NCBI RefSeq assembly: GCF_002553505.1
Contig: NZ_PDCP01000030.1
Location: 1-64,000, forward strand
Source of the DNA: Mycolicibacterium agri
GTDB lineage: Bacteria > Actinomycetota > Actinomycetes > Mycobacteriales > Mycobacteriaceae
Reading direction: 5' to 3'
Length of the DNA: 64,000 bases
In this document: piece after piece, positions 63,728 through 64,000 of the stretch
How positions within the stretch are numbered: the stretch's first letter is position 1
Layout: every line of letters starts with the position of its first letter
Program-made: the position numbers and the translations under genes
Notes under the pieces: model-generated
What the model was told of the DNA's origin: nothing
The model's database searches: none
The model's input: only the letters and a program-made list of their open reading frames with translations

Positions 63728-64000
63728 TCAATCCCACACCACATCTAGGCGGGTTGGCGACCGGAACATCATGCCGGTGATGTAGGGCGCGGGGCCGTCG
63801 GGGTCGAGGCGCAGCGCAGGTAGTTCGTCGAAGAGGGCGTTGAAGATCTTGGTGGTCTCCAGCCGCGCTAGATGCATTCCAAGGCAGACGTGAGCGCCGT
63901 GGGCGAATCCGATGTGTGGTTTTCGTTCGCGGAAGATATTGAATTGCTCGGGTTCCTCCCACCGAGTCTCGTCGTGGTTCGCGCTACCGAGGTTGAGCAT
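63728..64000 (-). CDS. Cytochrome P450, C-terminal part (cut by window end)
   Basis: The 90 visible residues start MLNLGSANHDETRWEEPEQFNIFRERKPHIGFAHGAHVCLGMHLARLETTK, which includes the heme-binding loop (FAHGAHVCLG) with the Cys ligand. The Met at the window edge is almost certainly internal, because the I-helix and E-x-x-R of a P450 would be upstream. It is on the same strand as the SDR, 78 bp before its start, with the A-type operator in that gap. So it is a separate transcription unit or an upstream part of it. Confidence 0.88.
   Translation of the reverse strand: MLNLGSANHDETRWEEPEQFNIFRERKPHIGFAHGAHVCLGMHLARLETTKIFNALFDELPALRLDPDGPAPYITGMMFRSPTRLDVVWD

Overview
The window looks like chromosomal DNA of a Mycobacterium/Mycolicibacterium-type actinobacterium. 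Codon use is strongly G+C rich. GTG and TTG starts and 1-4 bp stop/start overlaps (ATGA, GTGA, TTGA) are frequent. The gene families are the typical mycobacterial ones: FadE acyl-CoA dehydrogenases, EchA hydratases, FadD ligases, CaiB/BaiF CoA-transferases, MaoC hydratases, DUF35 proteins, F420-dependent luciferase-like enzymes, CYP P450s and TetR repressors. No rRNA, tRNA or CRISPR was seen. All family calls come from reading the translated sequence; no database search was run.

Layout. 1-4.9 kb is a border region: the tail of a transposase, small conserved genes, a frameshifted YbaK-type deacylase and two exported proteins. 4.97-10.7 kb holds two flavin enzymes and a three-gene minus-strand operon (Rossmann dehydrogenase, nitroreductase, acyl-CoA ligase). 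10.8-16.2 kb holds a crotonase, a divergent pair of acyl-CoA dehydrogenases, a TetR regulator and an amidohydrolase. 16.3-20.1 kb is a minus-strand operon of HpaI-type aldolase, TauD-type dioxygenase, 2-hydroxyacid dehydrogenase and crotonase. 20.2-25.1 kb has a thiolase-like/DUF35 pair, a ligase, an SDR and a crotonase. 25.2-32.9 kb is a tightly coupled plus-strand operon (MaoC, crotonase, FadE, two tandem crotonases, ligase) followed by an amidohydrolase. 32.9-42.8 kb holds a second coupled set (amidohydrolase, two FadE, ligase on minus; FadE and luciferase-like enzyme on plus) plus NTF2-like, isochorismatase-like, amidohydrolase and MaoC genes. 42.9-53.7 kb is a compact module resembling the cholesterol igr operon. 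53.7-64 kb carries three further P450s (one cut by the window end), a CoA-transferase, a ligase, two Rossmann dehydrogenases, an AveC-like membrane protein and an SDR.

How it may work together (inference). This is a large catabolic island for one or more cyclic, branched, terpenoid- or steroid-like carboxylic acids. P450s, a flavin monooxygenase and an aldehyde dehydrogenase would make the acid. Ligases and CoA-transferases would activate it. Paired acyl-CoA dehydrogenases, crotonases and MaoC hydratases would run beta-oxidation. Retro-aldolases and four amidohydrolase-fold enzymes would cut carbon-carbon bonds. The 42.9-53.1 kb block encodes every step expected for removal of a 2-methyl-branched side chain as propionyl-CoA.

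Regulation. Ten copies (at most one mismatch) of a 16-bp inverted repeat, GAGAAY-N5-TTCTC, lie in promoter regions from 10.7 to 63.7 kb. Two of them flank the TetR gene at 14.0-14.8 kb, which makes that protein the leading candidate regulator. A second 15-bp palindrome, GRTAAYGNCRTTAYC, recurs at further promoters. The igr-like block lacks both in its main divergent promoter and appears separately controlled.
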